Assembly: GCA_904394975.1 (NCBI GenBank)
Contig: CAJFNQ010000016.1
Location: 1-17,477, forward strand
Direction of reading: 5' to 3'
DNA length: 17,477 bases
Origin: Metaruminococcus_A gallistercoris
GTDB lineage: Bacteria > Bacillota > Clostridia > Oscillospirales > Ruminococcaceae
The notes beneath the pieces were generated by a model. It was not told the DNA's origin, ran no database searches, and saw only the letters and a program-made list of their open reading frames with translations. The position numbers and the translations under genes are program-made. Below, one piece after another: positions 7,522-14,580 of the stretch. Position 1 is the first letter of the stretch; each line of letters begins with the position of its first letter.

Positions 7522-7550
7522 TTGACTTTTTGGATAAAACAGCTTATAAT
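7522..7550 (+). promoter_or_regulatory. Sigma-A promoter of the LacI regulator-isomerase operon
   Basis: TTGACT (7522-7527), 17-nt spacer, perfect TATAAT (7545-7550). It is back to back with the kinase promoter. The two -35 regions form an inverted repeat (GTCAACCGCT at 7485-7494, AGCGGTT and GTTGAC at 7510-7516 and 7521-7526), so one regulator could control both directions. Confidence 0.8.
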
Positions 7551-7589
7551 ATTTTTTAAACAGAACTAAATTTTTAAGGAGGGATTGTC

Positions 7590-8609
7590 TTGCCGTTGAA
7601 AATGAAAGAAATCGCAAAACGACTGGGCGTTTCTCCCGCAACCGTTTCGCTCGCCATCCACAACCGGCCTGGCATCAGCGAAGCCACTCGAAAACGGGTT
7701 TTTGCCGCGTTGGAAGAACACGGCCGCAGCGACCTGATTCCTTCCGCCGAACCAAAGGAACTGCGCAACATCCGGCTGGTGCTCTACCGCAACGGGGCTG
7801 AAATTCTCACCGACACACCCTTTTTCCTGAAACTCATTGAAGGAATCGACGAAAAAGCCAAGGAAACCGGTTTTAATATGATGATCTCTTACCTCAACGC
7901 CGCCGACTGTTCGCCGGAAGCGTTGAAAATATTAAAGGAAGGCGACTGCTGCGGGCTTCTGCTGCTCGCCACCGAAATGACCGCAAGAGAAATCGCCCCC
8001 TTTCAGCAATTAGGGCTCCCGCTCGTGGCGCTGGACGGAAACTTCGAGGACGCGGGCGTTTCCTGCGTTGCCATCGGCAACACCGCTTCCATGGAAACAG
8101 CGGTGGAGCATCTCATCGGCCTTGGGCATGCACGGATCGGCTACCTCAAAAGCAACCGCAAGATCCGCAATTTCACCGAACGGTTTGAAGGCTATCGCCA
8201 GACCATGGCCCGCCACGGCCTTCCCATTTTAAAAGGGTTCGTGCTTGAAACTCCGCCCACCGCGGAAGGCGCTTACCACGCGGTCAAAGAATGCCTTGCC
8301 CGCGACGGGCTTTGCTGCACCGCTTTTGCCGCCGATAACGACAACATCCTGTTCGGCGCGGTCCGCGCGCTGAAAGAATACCACATTCCGGTTCCGGACC
8401 GGGTTTCGGTCACCGGTTTTGACGATATCCCGCTCGCCGAAATTTCCGACCCGCCGCTCACTTCGCTCCGAGTGCCCAAACAGACGATGGGGCGCATCGC
8501 GCTCTCGCTGCTCGCAACACTCATCGACGAAGCACCGGAAGCACCCATCAAAATCACCGTAGGCACCCAGCTCATTGTGCGAAAGAGCACCGGAATCCCC
8601 GCGCTTTGA
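7590..8609 (+). CDS. LacI family transcriptional regulator
   Basis: A 339-residue DNA-binding regulator. An N-terminal helix-turn-helix is evident at about residues 5-26 (MKEIAKRLGVSPATVSLAIH), followed by the LacI-type ISEATRKRVFAALEEHG helix. The hinge segment after it is unusual: the normal YxPNxxAR-type sequence is replaced by RSDLIPSAEPKEL. The rest (about 55-335) is a periplasmic-binding-protein-like sugar-sensing domain: FFLKLIEGIDEKAKETGF, GLLLLATEM, PLVALDG, GHARIGYL, FAADNDNILFGAVRALKE, VSVTGFDDIPLAE and PPLTSLRVPKQTMGRIA are all family landmarks. The TTG start is chosen because AAGGAGG (7576-7582) is 7 nt before it; ATG 7602 would be 19 nt away. It precedes the isomerase by 52 nt and probably controls both it and the divergent kinase. 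Confidence 0.92.
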   Translation: MPLKMKEIAKRLGVSPATVSLAIHNRPGISEATRKRVFAALEEHGRSDLIPSAEPKELRNIRLVLYRNGAEILTDTPFFLKLIEGIDEKAKETGFNMMISYLNAADCSPEALKILKEGDCCGLLLLATEMTAREIAPFQQLGLPLVALDGNFEDAGVSCVAIGNTASMETAVEHLIGLGHARIGYLKSNRKIRNFTERFEGYRQTMARHGLPILKGFVLETPPTAEGAYHAVKECLARDGLCCTAFAADNDNILFGAVRALKEYHIPVPDRVSVTGFDDIPLAEISDPPLTSLRVPKQTMGRIALSLLATLIDEAPEAPIKITVGTQLIVRKSTGIPAL

Positions 8610-8661
8610 CCGCCGCGGGCCAAACAATGTCCATTTTAGTTCATCAGGAGGGAATAAAATC

Positions 8662-10089
8662 ATGGAAAAAATCAAACTCGGCTTCGCGCCAACCAGGCGT
8701 TTTTGTTTCAGCAAAGAAGACGCCCACCGCTTTAAAAACATCATTCTTGAAAAGATGAAAGAGTACGACTGCGTTGAACTCGTTGACATTGAGGACGTCA
8801 ACGAAGAAGGGCTCTTGTACGATTCGGTCGAAGACATTGAGACCATCGCTGAAAAATTCATTGCGAACAAGGTCGACGCCGTCTTTTTCCCGCACTGCAA
8901 CTTCGGCACGGAAGATGCGGTCGCCAAAGTGGCAAAAAAGGTCGGCAAACCGGTTCTTCTCTGGGGCCCGCGTGATGAGGACCCGCTGGAGGACGGCACC
9001 CGCCTGCGTGACACCCAGTGCGGCCTGTTCGCGACCGGAAAGATCCTGCGCCGGTTCAACGTGAAGTTCACCTACATCCCCAACTGTGACATCAACGACC
9101 CCATCTTCGCCCGCGGGTTTGACACCTTCCTGCGCGCGGTAAACGTAGTCAAAGCGTTCAGCCGCATCCGCATTCTGCAGATCGCGCCCCGTCCGGCCAG
9201 CTTCTGGACCATGATGTACAACGAAGGGGAGCTTCTGGAAAAATTCGGCATTCAGGTTTACCCCATCACCCTCAAAGAGCTGGAGATGCGCACCCTGCAG
9301 ATCGAGGCGGACAGCGGAGAACCGCTTGAAAACGCCATCAAAGAGATCGAGGAAAAAATCGACTGCACCGGCGCCGACCAAAGCGCTCTGCGGCGTACCG
9401 CGGCGCTCAAGCTCGCCATTCAGGCGTTTGCGGATGAACAAGCCTGCACAGCGGCAGCCATTCAGTGCTGGAACGCACTGCAGGACAGCCTCGGCATCAT
9501 GCCCTGCATGGTAAACGGCCTGTTGACCGACGAAGGTCTCCCTGTCACTTGTGAGACTGACATTCACGGCGCTGTTACCTGCATCATGGCACATGCGGCG
9601 ACCCTTTACAAAACCGCGCCGTTCTTCGCGGACCTCACTGTGCGCCACACCACCAACAACAACAGCGAACTGCTCTTCCACTGCGGCAACTTCCCGCCCA
9701 GCCTCGCGGAGCAGAAACCGAAATTTAACCGCCATTTCCTGTTTGACGGCCATAAACCGGGTACCGAAGAAGGCCCGATCAAGCTGGGCGACATGACCAT
9801 CGTCCGCTTTGACGGCGATCACAGCGACTACCAGCTCTTCCTCGGAAAAGCAAAGGGAACGACCGGTAAATTCACCCGCGGGACTTACGTCTGGATCGAG
9901 GTCAACGACTGGCTGCTGTGGGAGGAAAAACTGGTCTGCGGGCCGTATGTTCACCACTGTGTCGGCGTTCACGATTACGTTGTGCCGGCGTTGTACGAAG
10001 CCTGCAAGTACATCGACGGGCTGACGCCGGACCTTGCCGACCCGGACGAAGCCACCCTCAAAGCCTGGATGCGCGGAAGCATTCAGTAA
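8662..10089 (+). CDS. L-fucose/L-arabinose isomerase family protein
   Basis: A 475-residue cytoplasmic protein of the FucI/AraA-like fold, expected to convert an aldose to a ketose with Mn2+. The N-terminal half has Rossmann-like domains (IKLGFAPTRRFCF, VDAVFFPHCNFGTEDAVAKV, KPVLLWGPRDED, RILQIAPRP). The C-terminal part carries the probable metal site: E298 in TCETDIHGA, D324 in FFADLTVRHT (26 residues later, similar to the E/D spacing in FucI) and a His in VHHCVGVH (431-436). It is shorter than classical E. coli FucI (about 590), so it belongs to the broader, partly uncharacterised family. The start at 8662 follows CAGGAGGG at 8645-8652; the longer upstream frame overlaps the regulator gene and is rejected. 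It shares an operon with the LacI regulator and is opposite the FGGY kinase. The sugar is unknown. Confidence 0.9.
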   Translation: MEKIKLGFAPTRRFCFSKEDAHRFKNIILEKMKEYDCVELVDIEDVNEEGLLYDSVEDIETIAEKFIANKVDAVFFPHCNFGTEDAVAKVAKKVGKPVLLWGPRDEDPLEDGTRLRDTQCGLFATGKILRRFNVKFTYIPNCDINDPIFARGFDTFLRAVNVVKAFSRIRILQIAPRPASFWTMMYNEGELLEKFGIQVYPITLKELEMRTLQIEADSGEPLENAIKEIEEKIDCTGADQSALRRTAALKLAIQAFADEQACTAAAIQCWNALQDSLGIMPCMVNGLLTDEGLPVTCETDIHGAVTCIMAHAATLYKTAPFFADLTVRHTTNNNSELLFHCGNFPPSLAEQKPKFNRHFLFDGHKPGTEEGPIKLGDMTIVRFDGDHSDYQLFLGKAKGTTGKFTRGTYVWIEVNDWLLWEEKLVCGPYVHHCVGVHDYVVPALYEACKYIDGLTPDLADPDEATLKAWMRGSIQ

Positions 10090-10152
10090 GCGCCGCGGTG
10101 TTATCCGCACACAAAGGGCTGTTTATAAACGGTTTGTCTCCGGAAACACGCA

Positions 10153-10186
10153 AAAAACGGTTCGGGAACATTCCCGAACCGTTTTT
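10153..10186 (+). terminator. Intrinsic terminator after the isomerase gene
   Basis: AAAAACGGTTCGGGAA (10153-10168) and its complement (10171-10186) form a perfect 16-bp stem ending in five T. The A-run on the other side makes it usable also for the minus-strand lipoprotein gene, which ends 24 nt to the right. Confidence 0.9.
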
Positions 10187-10209
10187 GTATATCATAAAGG
10201 TTATTTTTG

Positions 10210-10692
10210 TCAGGTGTCCAGCTCTACATAATAAAGGCGGGCGGTGTCCGCGTTGTAAACAGCAAGGCTCATGTTGATACTCGCCCGGTCCAGCAAAGGA
10301 GTGCTCTGCTCTTGTTCATCTCCCTGAAAACGGTCGATAAGCTTCCAGTACCCGTTTTCACATTCCGGGACCGCCGGCAGCTCCTCTGAAAGATAACCGA
10401 GCAGCGTTTTGGCTGTTTCGGAAAGCGGGCAGGACTGCCACCCTTCCGCTGACGAAAGCGTCTGAGCCAACGCATCTGCCGTTTCCTGCTCAAACGAAAG
10501 CTCTAGGTAATAAGAACCGTCGCCGTGAAACCCGCCGTGGGTGTCTTTCTCCTGCACGATTTCCCCGCCTGTCAGGTCAGCGCCAAGCAAAGAAGAAACA
10601 GACTGGCGCGGGTCACTGTTCTGCGTACAGCCGGCAAGCAGAACCACAGCCAGCAAGCAAACTGCCAGCAGCCTCATTGTGCCCTGTTTCAT
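10210..10692 (-). CDS. Small lipoprotein of unknown function
   Basis: A 160-residue secreted lipoprotein. The N-terminus has a positively charged MKQGTMR, a hydrophobic stretch LLAVCLLAVVLL and the lipobox LAGC with the lipidation cysteine at position 22, so it should be attached to the outer face of the membrane. The mature part is acidic and glutamine/serine-rich, with aromatic beta-like segments (DGSYYLELSFE, ENGYWKLIDRF, ASINMSLAVYN, RLYYVELDT). I do not recognise a family with a known role. ATG 10692 is preferred over an ATG six codons upstream because AAAGGAGG stands just before 10692 and overlaps the longer start. It has its own promoter and is divergent from the VOC gene. Confidence 0.85.
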   Translation of the reverse strand: MKQGTMRLLAVCLLAVVLLAGCTQNSDPRQSVSSLLGADLTGGEIVQEKDTHGGFHGDGSYYLELSFEQETADALAQTLSSAEGWQSCPLSETAKTLLGYLSEELPAVPECENGYWKLIDRFQGDEQEQSTPLLDRASINMSLAVYNADTARLYYVELDT

Positions 10693-10719
10693 AAATCCAC
10701 CTCCTTTCAAGAGACTTAC

Positions 10720-10747
10720 AGTATACTCCTGCTGCTTTATTTGTCAA
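10720..10747 (-). promoter_or_regulatory. Sigma-A promoter of the lipoprotein gene
   Basis: On the minus strand: perfect TTGACA (10742-10747), 16-nt spacer, TATACT (10720-10725). Its -35 is only 5 bp from the -35 of the opposite promoter. Confidence 0.75.
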
Positions 10748-10752
10748 CCCTC

Positions 10753-10781
10753 TTTACATTTCGAAAAAAAGCCGTTATAGT
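10753..10781 (+). promoter_or_regulatory. Sigma-A promoter of the VOC-glycoside hydrolase operon
   Basis: TTTACA (10753-10758), 17-nt spacer, TATAGT (10776-10781). The leader is about 50 nt and ends in AGGCAGGG before the ATG. Confidence 0.7.
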
Positions 10782-10836
10782 TACTTTGACAGATGATAAA
10801 CCAATTTTACCAACACAAAAAGGCAGGGAAACCACT

Positions 10837-11253
10837 ATGTCAACAAAACCTTCTACTCCATTAAAAACACACCACGTCGCGCTGAAAGCGTCCGATATTG
10901 AACGTTCGCTGCGCTTTTACACCGAAGGCCTGGGCATGACACTGCTCATGCGCTGGGGCGAAGGGGATTCTTCCGCCGCCATGCTGGATATTGGCGACGG
11001 CAGCCGCATTGAACTCTTCGCAGGTGGAGCAGGCAGTCCGCCGGACGAGAACACCGCGGGCTGTTTTCCTCATTTCGCTTTTGAAGTGGACAACCCGGAT
11101 GAATGGTACGACCGTGCAATCGCATACGGCGCGACCGGGAAATATCCGCCGTCTGACATGTATTTGACCACCAGTACCGAACCGCTGGATATCCGCGTGG
11201 CGTTCGTCACCGGACCGGACGGGGAGATGCTGGAGTTTTTCCACAACAAATAA
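10837..11253 (+). CDS. VOC superfamily (glyoxalase/dioxygenase-like) protein
   Basis: A 138-residue single protein with two beta-alpha-beta-beta-beta modules, the vicinal oxygen chelate fold found in glyoxalase I, extradiol dioxygenases and isomerases. Possible metal ligands are H13 (THHVALKASD), E59 (SRIELFAGG), H79 (CFPHFAFEVDN) and E133 (GEMLEFFHN), one in each expected strand. The motif SLRFYTEGLGMTLLMRW (24-40) is typical of module 1. The much longer upstream frame beginning at 10525 overlaps the promoter and is not real; ATG 10837 follows AGGCAGGG. It is the first gene of an operon with the glycoside hydrolase (25-nt gap), which suggests a carbohydrate-linked lyase or isomerase role rather than detoxification, but that is inference. 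Confidence 0.88.
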   Translation: MSTKPSTPLKTHHVALKASDIERSLRFYTEGLGMTLLMRWGEGDSSAAMLDIGDGSRIELFAGGAGSPPDENTAGCFPHFAFEVDNPDEWYDRAIAYGATGKYPPSDMYLTTSTEPLDIRVAFVTGPDGEMLEFFHNK

Positions 11254-11278
11254 ATCTTACATTGAAAGGAAGAAGACC

Positions 11279-12451
11279 ATGCAACTTCAAACCAGTTACA
11301 GCAATATTCGCGGTGTCTGCCACAACCCGGACCCCGCAAAATCCCCTGAACAGGTCGAACTGGAACTCAGCTGTGCCGAACGCCTGCAAATCAACTCGGT
11401 CCGGTTCTGGCTGCAGCAGGAAAAATGGGAAGCAGACCCCAACGGCTATTTTGACCTGGTTGAGGATTTTATTCACCGCTGCTATGCACACGGCATTTCC
11501 TCCATGCCCATCTTCTGGAACGGCAACCCCATTGCCGAGTTCAAAGAGCCCACCGAAGACGACTGGAAGAGGATGGAGGAGTTTGCCGCCGCCGCAATCG
11601 AACGGTTTGGCGACGACCCGGCCATTCTGATGTGGGACGTCATGAACGAGCCCTACTGCAACGACTACATCCGCAAATGCCCCGACCCGGCCCTTGTTCC
11701 GGAGCGGATGGAAAACCTCAAACGAATGGTCCGCCGGATGTGCGACATCGTGCGCCGGCTGGACCCGGACGGCGTACTTACCGTAGGGCACGAATTCATC
11801 TGGCACAATGAATCCACTGTGGACCTGGTCGACGTCATCAGCTTCCACGACTATTTAAAGACCCGCGCGGAGATCGAGGCGGTCTATCAGCAGGCGGAAG
11901 AACTTTCCGCAAAAACCGGAAAGCCGCTGCTCAACACCGAAACCGGCTGCATCGGCCGTTCCAACCCGTACGATGTGGAGCTGGAGATCTGCCAGCGGCA
12001 TCAGGTGGGGTGGTATCTCTTCGACCTGGTCGCCGAAGGATTCTGGGGTGACATCCACGGCATCATCTACCCGGACGGCACCATCCGTGACCCGGCGATC
12101 GTCGCCGCCATGTTCGGCTTTTTCCGCAAACGGACGGGCGGACGCATCCTGCCGAACCCGAACAAGGAGGGCTACGCCTATCAGGCGATTAAAGCGGTGG
12201 AAGACGTGCTGAGTGTGGAAGAGACCGCTCTGTTCCTAAGCAAGGTAAAAACCAGCGACGATATTCTGGAGGCGGCGGAACGCTGCGTCAACATTCTGGA
12301 AGCAAACGAGCTGGTTCCCATGTGGGATCTTCCTTCCGCCCGCATTGAAGAATGGCGCGCACAGCCCGAAGCGGAACGCGACCTGCATGCCATCAAACAG
12401 TTTGCTTACGATATGGCAAAACGCCTGAAAGAGCACTGCCTTATCCTGTAA
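11279..12451 (+). CDS. Glycoside hydrolase, clan-A TIM barrel (GH5-like), cytoplasmic
   Basis: A 390-residue enzyme resembling cellulase-type (GH5-like) hydrolases. Clan-A landmarks: SVRFWLQQEKW (40-50, strand 2), LMWDVMNEPYC with acid/base E124 in the N-E-P motif, VISFHDY with conserved H190, and LLNTETGC with nucleophile E221 at the end of strand 7; GWYLFDL (244-250) contributes a late-barrel Trp. There is no signal peptide, carbohydrate-binding module or dockerin, so it probably works inside the cell on imported oligosaccharides or glycosides. A helical tail (about 305-390) follows the barrel and is longer than expected. The start follows AAAGGAAG. It is the second gene of the VOC operon and ends at a strong terminator. 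The substrate is unknown. Confidence 0.85.
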   Translation: MQLQTSYSNIRGVCHNPDPAKSPEQVELELSCAERLQINSVRFWLQQEKWEADPNGYFDLVEDFIHRCYAHGISSMPIFWNGNPIAEFKEPTEDDWKRMEEFAAAAIERFGDDPAILMWDVMNEPYCNDYIRKCPDPALVPERMENLKRMVRRMCDIVRRLDPDGVLTVGHEFIWHNESTVDLVDVISFHDYLKTRAEIEAVYQQAEELSAKTGKPLLNTETGCIGRSNPYDVELEICQRHQVGWYLFDLVAEGFWGDIHGIIYPDGTIRDPAIVAAMFGFFRKRTGGRILPNPNKEGYAYQAIKAVEDVLSVEETALFLSKVKTSDDILEAAERCVNILEANELVPMWDLPSARIEEWRAQPEAERDLHAIKQFAYDMAKRLKEHCLIL

Positions 12452-12457
12452 TACAAC

Positions 12458-12486
12458 AAAACGGCTGCAAAAAAGCAGCCGTTTTT
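12458..12486 (+). terminator. Intrinsic terminator after the glycoside hydrolase gene
   Basis: AAAACGGCTGC (12458-12468), loop of six A, GCAGCCGTTTTT (12475-12486). It starts 7 nt after the stop codon. Confidence 0.92.
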
Positions 12487-12560
12487 CTTGTAAATCAGAA
12501 GATGTCCGTTTCAGCGGCTTTTGCGCAAAATTTGCAGAGCATACACCGCACGGGATACGC

Positions 12561-12589
12561 TTGCCGAACTGCCACAGATTGTGTATAAT
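12561..12589 (+). promoter_or_regulatory. Sigma-A promoter of the TtcA-like gene
   Basis: TTGCCG (12561-12566), 17-nt spacer, perfect TATAAT (12584-12589). The leader is about 50 nt. Confidence 0.75.
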
Positions 12590-12645
12590 AAAACAATCAA
12601 AAAAGCTCGGCACACAGATTCGCCGGGCGGCAGGGAGGCCTTTTT

Positions 12646-13416
12646 TTGCAGAGAATGCTCGGCTATATGCGCAAAGCCATACAGGAATTCGGACTGATTG
12701 AAAACGGAGATAAAATCGCCGTGGGTGTATCCGGCGGGAAGGACTCGGTGGTACTTCTCACCGGCCTTGCCATGCTTCGGCGGTTCATCGGCATTGAGTA
12801 CGAGTTAGTCGCCGTCACGCTCGACCCGCACTTCGGCGGCGAGGCAACTGATTATTCCCCCATCCGCGCACTCTGCGAGCAGCTGGAGGTGCCTTACCTT
12901 GTGAAAGATACCCAAATCGGCGAGATCGTCTTTGACGTGCGAAAAGAGCCCAACCCCTGCAGCCTCTGCGCCCGGATGCGCCGGGGTGCTCTGCACGACG
13001 CGGCGGTCGCCCAAGGCTGTAACAAAATCGCCCTCGGCCACCATTTTGACGACGCGGTGGAAACTTTTGTCATGAACCTGTTCAACGAAGGGCGGCTGGG
13101 GTGTTTTTCCCCGAAAAGCTATCTCTCCCGCAAAAAACTCACCATGATCCGCCCCATGGTCTTCGCGCCGGAAAAAGAGGTGCGGCGGGCGGCGGAGCGG
13201 GCAAATCTCCCCATTGTAAAAAGCAAATGCCCCGCCGACGGTATCACCTCCCGCCAAACGACCAAAGAATTCCTTGCCACGCGGGAACGGGAAGACCACG
13301 GCTTCAAGCTGCGGCTGTTCGGCGCCATGCGCCGCGCCGGGCTGGACGGATGGGGTTACCCTGAGAAGTCCTCACCCGCCGCACCGGCTGATACAGGGGA
13401 GAACTGCGGGCAATAA
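12646..13416 (+). CDS. TtcA-family PP-loop tRNA thiolation protein
   Basis: A 256-residue ATP pyrophosphatase of the TtcA/TilS group. The PP-loop SGGKDS stands at 29-34 and adenylates the target base; C105, C108 (PCSLCARMRRGAL) and C195 (KSKCPADG) match the three cysteines that hold the iron-sulfur cluster in TtcA. Conserved ALGHHFDDAVETFVMNLF (129-146) and PMVFAPEKEVR also fit. In the named family the reaction is 2-thiolation of cytidine 32 in tRNA. The first codon is taken as TTG 12646, 7 nt after GGGAGG (12633-12638); ATG 12655 would be 16 nt away. It has its own promoter and a long structured 3' region before the terminator. A related U34 or other tRNA thiolase activity cannot be excluded. 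Confidence 0.88.
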   Translation: MQRMLGYMRKAIQEFGLIENGDKIAVGVSGGKDSVVLLTGLAMLRRFIGIEYELVAVTLDPHFGGEATDYSPIRALCEQLEVPYLVKDTQIGEIVFDVRKEPNPCSLCARMRRGALHDAAVAQGCNKIALGHHFDDAVETFVMNLFNEGRLGCFSPKSYLSRKKLTMIRPMVFAPEKEVRRAAERANLPIVKSKCPADGITSRQTTKEFLATREREDHGFKLRLFGAMRRAGLDGWGYPEKSSPAAPADTGENCGQ

Positions 13417-13447
13417 CCGCCGGCATTCTCTTTGGGCACGGGCGTGC

Positions 13448-13516
13448 CTTTGCACCGTTTGGCTCTGCACCGCAACCGCGCACCTTTCCTGCGGTGCCAA
13501 CACGCTCTCTGCAAAG
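13448..13516 (+). other. Nested hairpin in the 3' region of the TtcA-like transcript
   Basis: CTTTGCA (13448-13454) pairs with TGCAAAG (13510-13516), enclosing GCACCGC (13467-13473) with GCGGTGC (13491-13497). A second TGCAAAG at 13533-13539 could compete for the outer arm. No gene is seen in 13417-13564; this may be a structured 3' UTR or a small RNA. Confidence 0.4.
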
Positions 13517-13564
13517 CGGTATTTCAACCCCTTGCAAAGAACAAAAACCTTGTACAAAACAGGT

Positions 13565-13604
13565 ACACCCCCGGAGGCCAAAACTGGCTTCCGGGGGTGT
13601 TTTA
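13565..13604 (+). terminator. Strong intrinsic terminator, end of the TtcA-like unit
   Basis: ACACCCCCGGAGGCCA (13565-13580) and TGGCTTCCGGGGGTGT (13585-13600) form a 16-bp stem with one G-T wobble, loop AAAC, followed by TTTTAT. It is 148 nt after the stop codon. It may also block minus-strand transcription from the HAD gene, for which no separate terminator is seen. Confidence 0.85.
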
Positions 13605-13649
13605 TTGGTTTTTCATTTACACAGGGCTCGCATTTGGGAAAACAAGCCT

Positions 13650-14294
13650 TTAAAGCTTCTCAAGAAGCTCCAGCGGAGAGGCAATTTCAACTGCGCAGGG
13701 GTGTTTCGCAATCACTTCCGGAGTCAGCCCAAAGCCGTAATTCGCCGCACAGAAATCCACGCCCGCCTGTTCGGCTCCAACTGCGTCAAACTCGCTGTCC
13801 CCAATCATAAGAGTGGCGGATTTATCGCTCACGCCGGAAAGCCGCATAGCAAGTTCAATGTTATCTTTTTTGGTGCGCAGTTCGGCGTCATCCCCGCCGA
13901 CCACAGCGGAAAAGAGACTCGAAAGCCCCATGTGCTCAATCAGGCTCACCGCCTGTTCCTCCCGCTTGAGGGTCGCCACCATCAGCACCGCGCCCCGCTC
14001 TTTTAAGGTGCGGAGCAGCTGTTCCATACCGGGGTACAGCACACTGTTGTAGACACCGCCGTTTTTGTAATACTCCCGGAAGATGCCGACCGCCTCGTGC
14101 AGCCGGGGTTCTTTCATTCCGCAAACCGCCGCAAAAGAAATGTGGAGCGGCGGGCCGATAAACCGGGAAAGCTGGTCTTCCGGCACCGGAGGTTCGCCCA
14201 TCTGCCTAAGCACAAGGCGGATTCCCTCAAACACACCGGGGGAAGTGTCCGCAAGTGTTCCGTCAAGGTCAAAGATAAAATTTCTGTACTTCAT
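13650..14294 (-). CDS. HAD-superfamily hydrolase, phosphoglycolate phosphatase-like
   Basis: A 214-residue phosphatase of the HAD superfamily, subfamily I with an alpha-helical cap. Motif I is FDLDGTLADT (nucleophile D9, acid/base D11), motif II is MVATLK (T108), motif III is RTKKDN (K142 or K143) and motif IV is IGDSEFDAVGA (D166, D170). The cap region (about 16-85, VFEGIRLVLRQMGE and FIGPPLHISF) is that of PGP/Gph-like enzymes, which remove phosphate from phosphoglycolate or other small phosphoesters; the LRTLKERG segment (94-101) is usual. ATG 14294 follows GAAGGAG and the family begins there; the longer frame from 14387 overlaps the promoter. It is a single-gene unit converging on the TtcA-like gene. 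The substrate is not determined by sequence. Confidence 0.9.
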   Translation of the reverse strand: MKYRNFIFDLDGTLADTSPGVFEGIRLVLRQMGEPPVPEDQLSRFIGPPLHISFAAVCGMKEPRLHEAVGIFREYYKNGGVYNSVLYPGMEQLLRTLKERGAVLMVATLKREEQAVSLIEHMGLSSLFSAVVGGDDAELRTKKDNIELAMRLSGVSDKSATLMIGDSEFDAVGAEQAGVDFCAANYGFGLTPEVIAKHPCAVEIASPLELLEKL

Positions 14295-14327
14295 AATCCG
14301 CTCCTTCAAGCTAAAATCACTGTTTTT

Positions 14328-14356
14328 ATTATACCAGAGCCGCCTTCGGAATACAA
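14328..14356 (-). promoter_or_regulatory. Sigma-A promoter of the HAD hydrolase gene
   Basis: On the minus strand: TTGTAT (14351-14356), 17-nt spacer, perfect TATAAT (14328-14333). Confidence 0.7.
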
Positions 14357-14400
14357 TTTTCACGGCAGAGGTTTCACCCGTGCTCAAGAAACTTCCTCTC

Positions 14401-14430
14401 TTTCCACACAGGCTGCAGCGGTTGTGGAAA
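14401..14430. repeat. TTTCCACA dyad between divergent promoters
   Basis: TTTCCACA (14401-14408) and TGTGGAAA (14423-14430) form an 8-bp inverted repeat around a GCTGCAGC centre. It lies between the HAD and MATE promoters and has no T-run, so it is more likely an operator than a terminator. Confidence 0.4.
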
Positions 14431-14482
14431 ATGTTTCAGATGAATTTCACAAATTAAACCGGATATTTCTGCGTTCTGTCCA

Positions 14483-14511
14483 TAGACATTACCGACAAAA
14501 AAGGCTATGAT
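14483..14511 (+). promoter_or_regulatory. Candidate promoter of the MATE transporter gene
   Basis: TAGACA (14483-14488), 17-nt spacer, TATGAT (14506-14511); both boxes are one or two bases off consensus. The leader would be about 63 nt. Confidence 0.5.
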
Positions 14512-14580
14512 TAATTTATATCATCACAAACAACGAAACGGGCAATACACAACACACGGCCCGGAAGGGAATGAACTTCC

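Noticed and set aside
8662..10089. Known FucI or AraA with assigned substrate
   Set aside because: The protein is shorter than classical FucI and only the general fold and likely metal ligands can be matched, so no gene symbol is given.
8644..10110. 488-codon open frame on the minus strand
   Set aside because: It is the antisense shadow of the L-fucose/arabinose isomerase family gene in GC-rich DNA; no ribosome binding site or family features.
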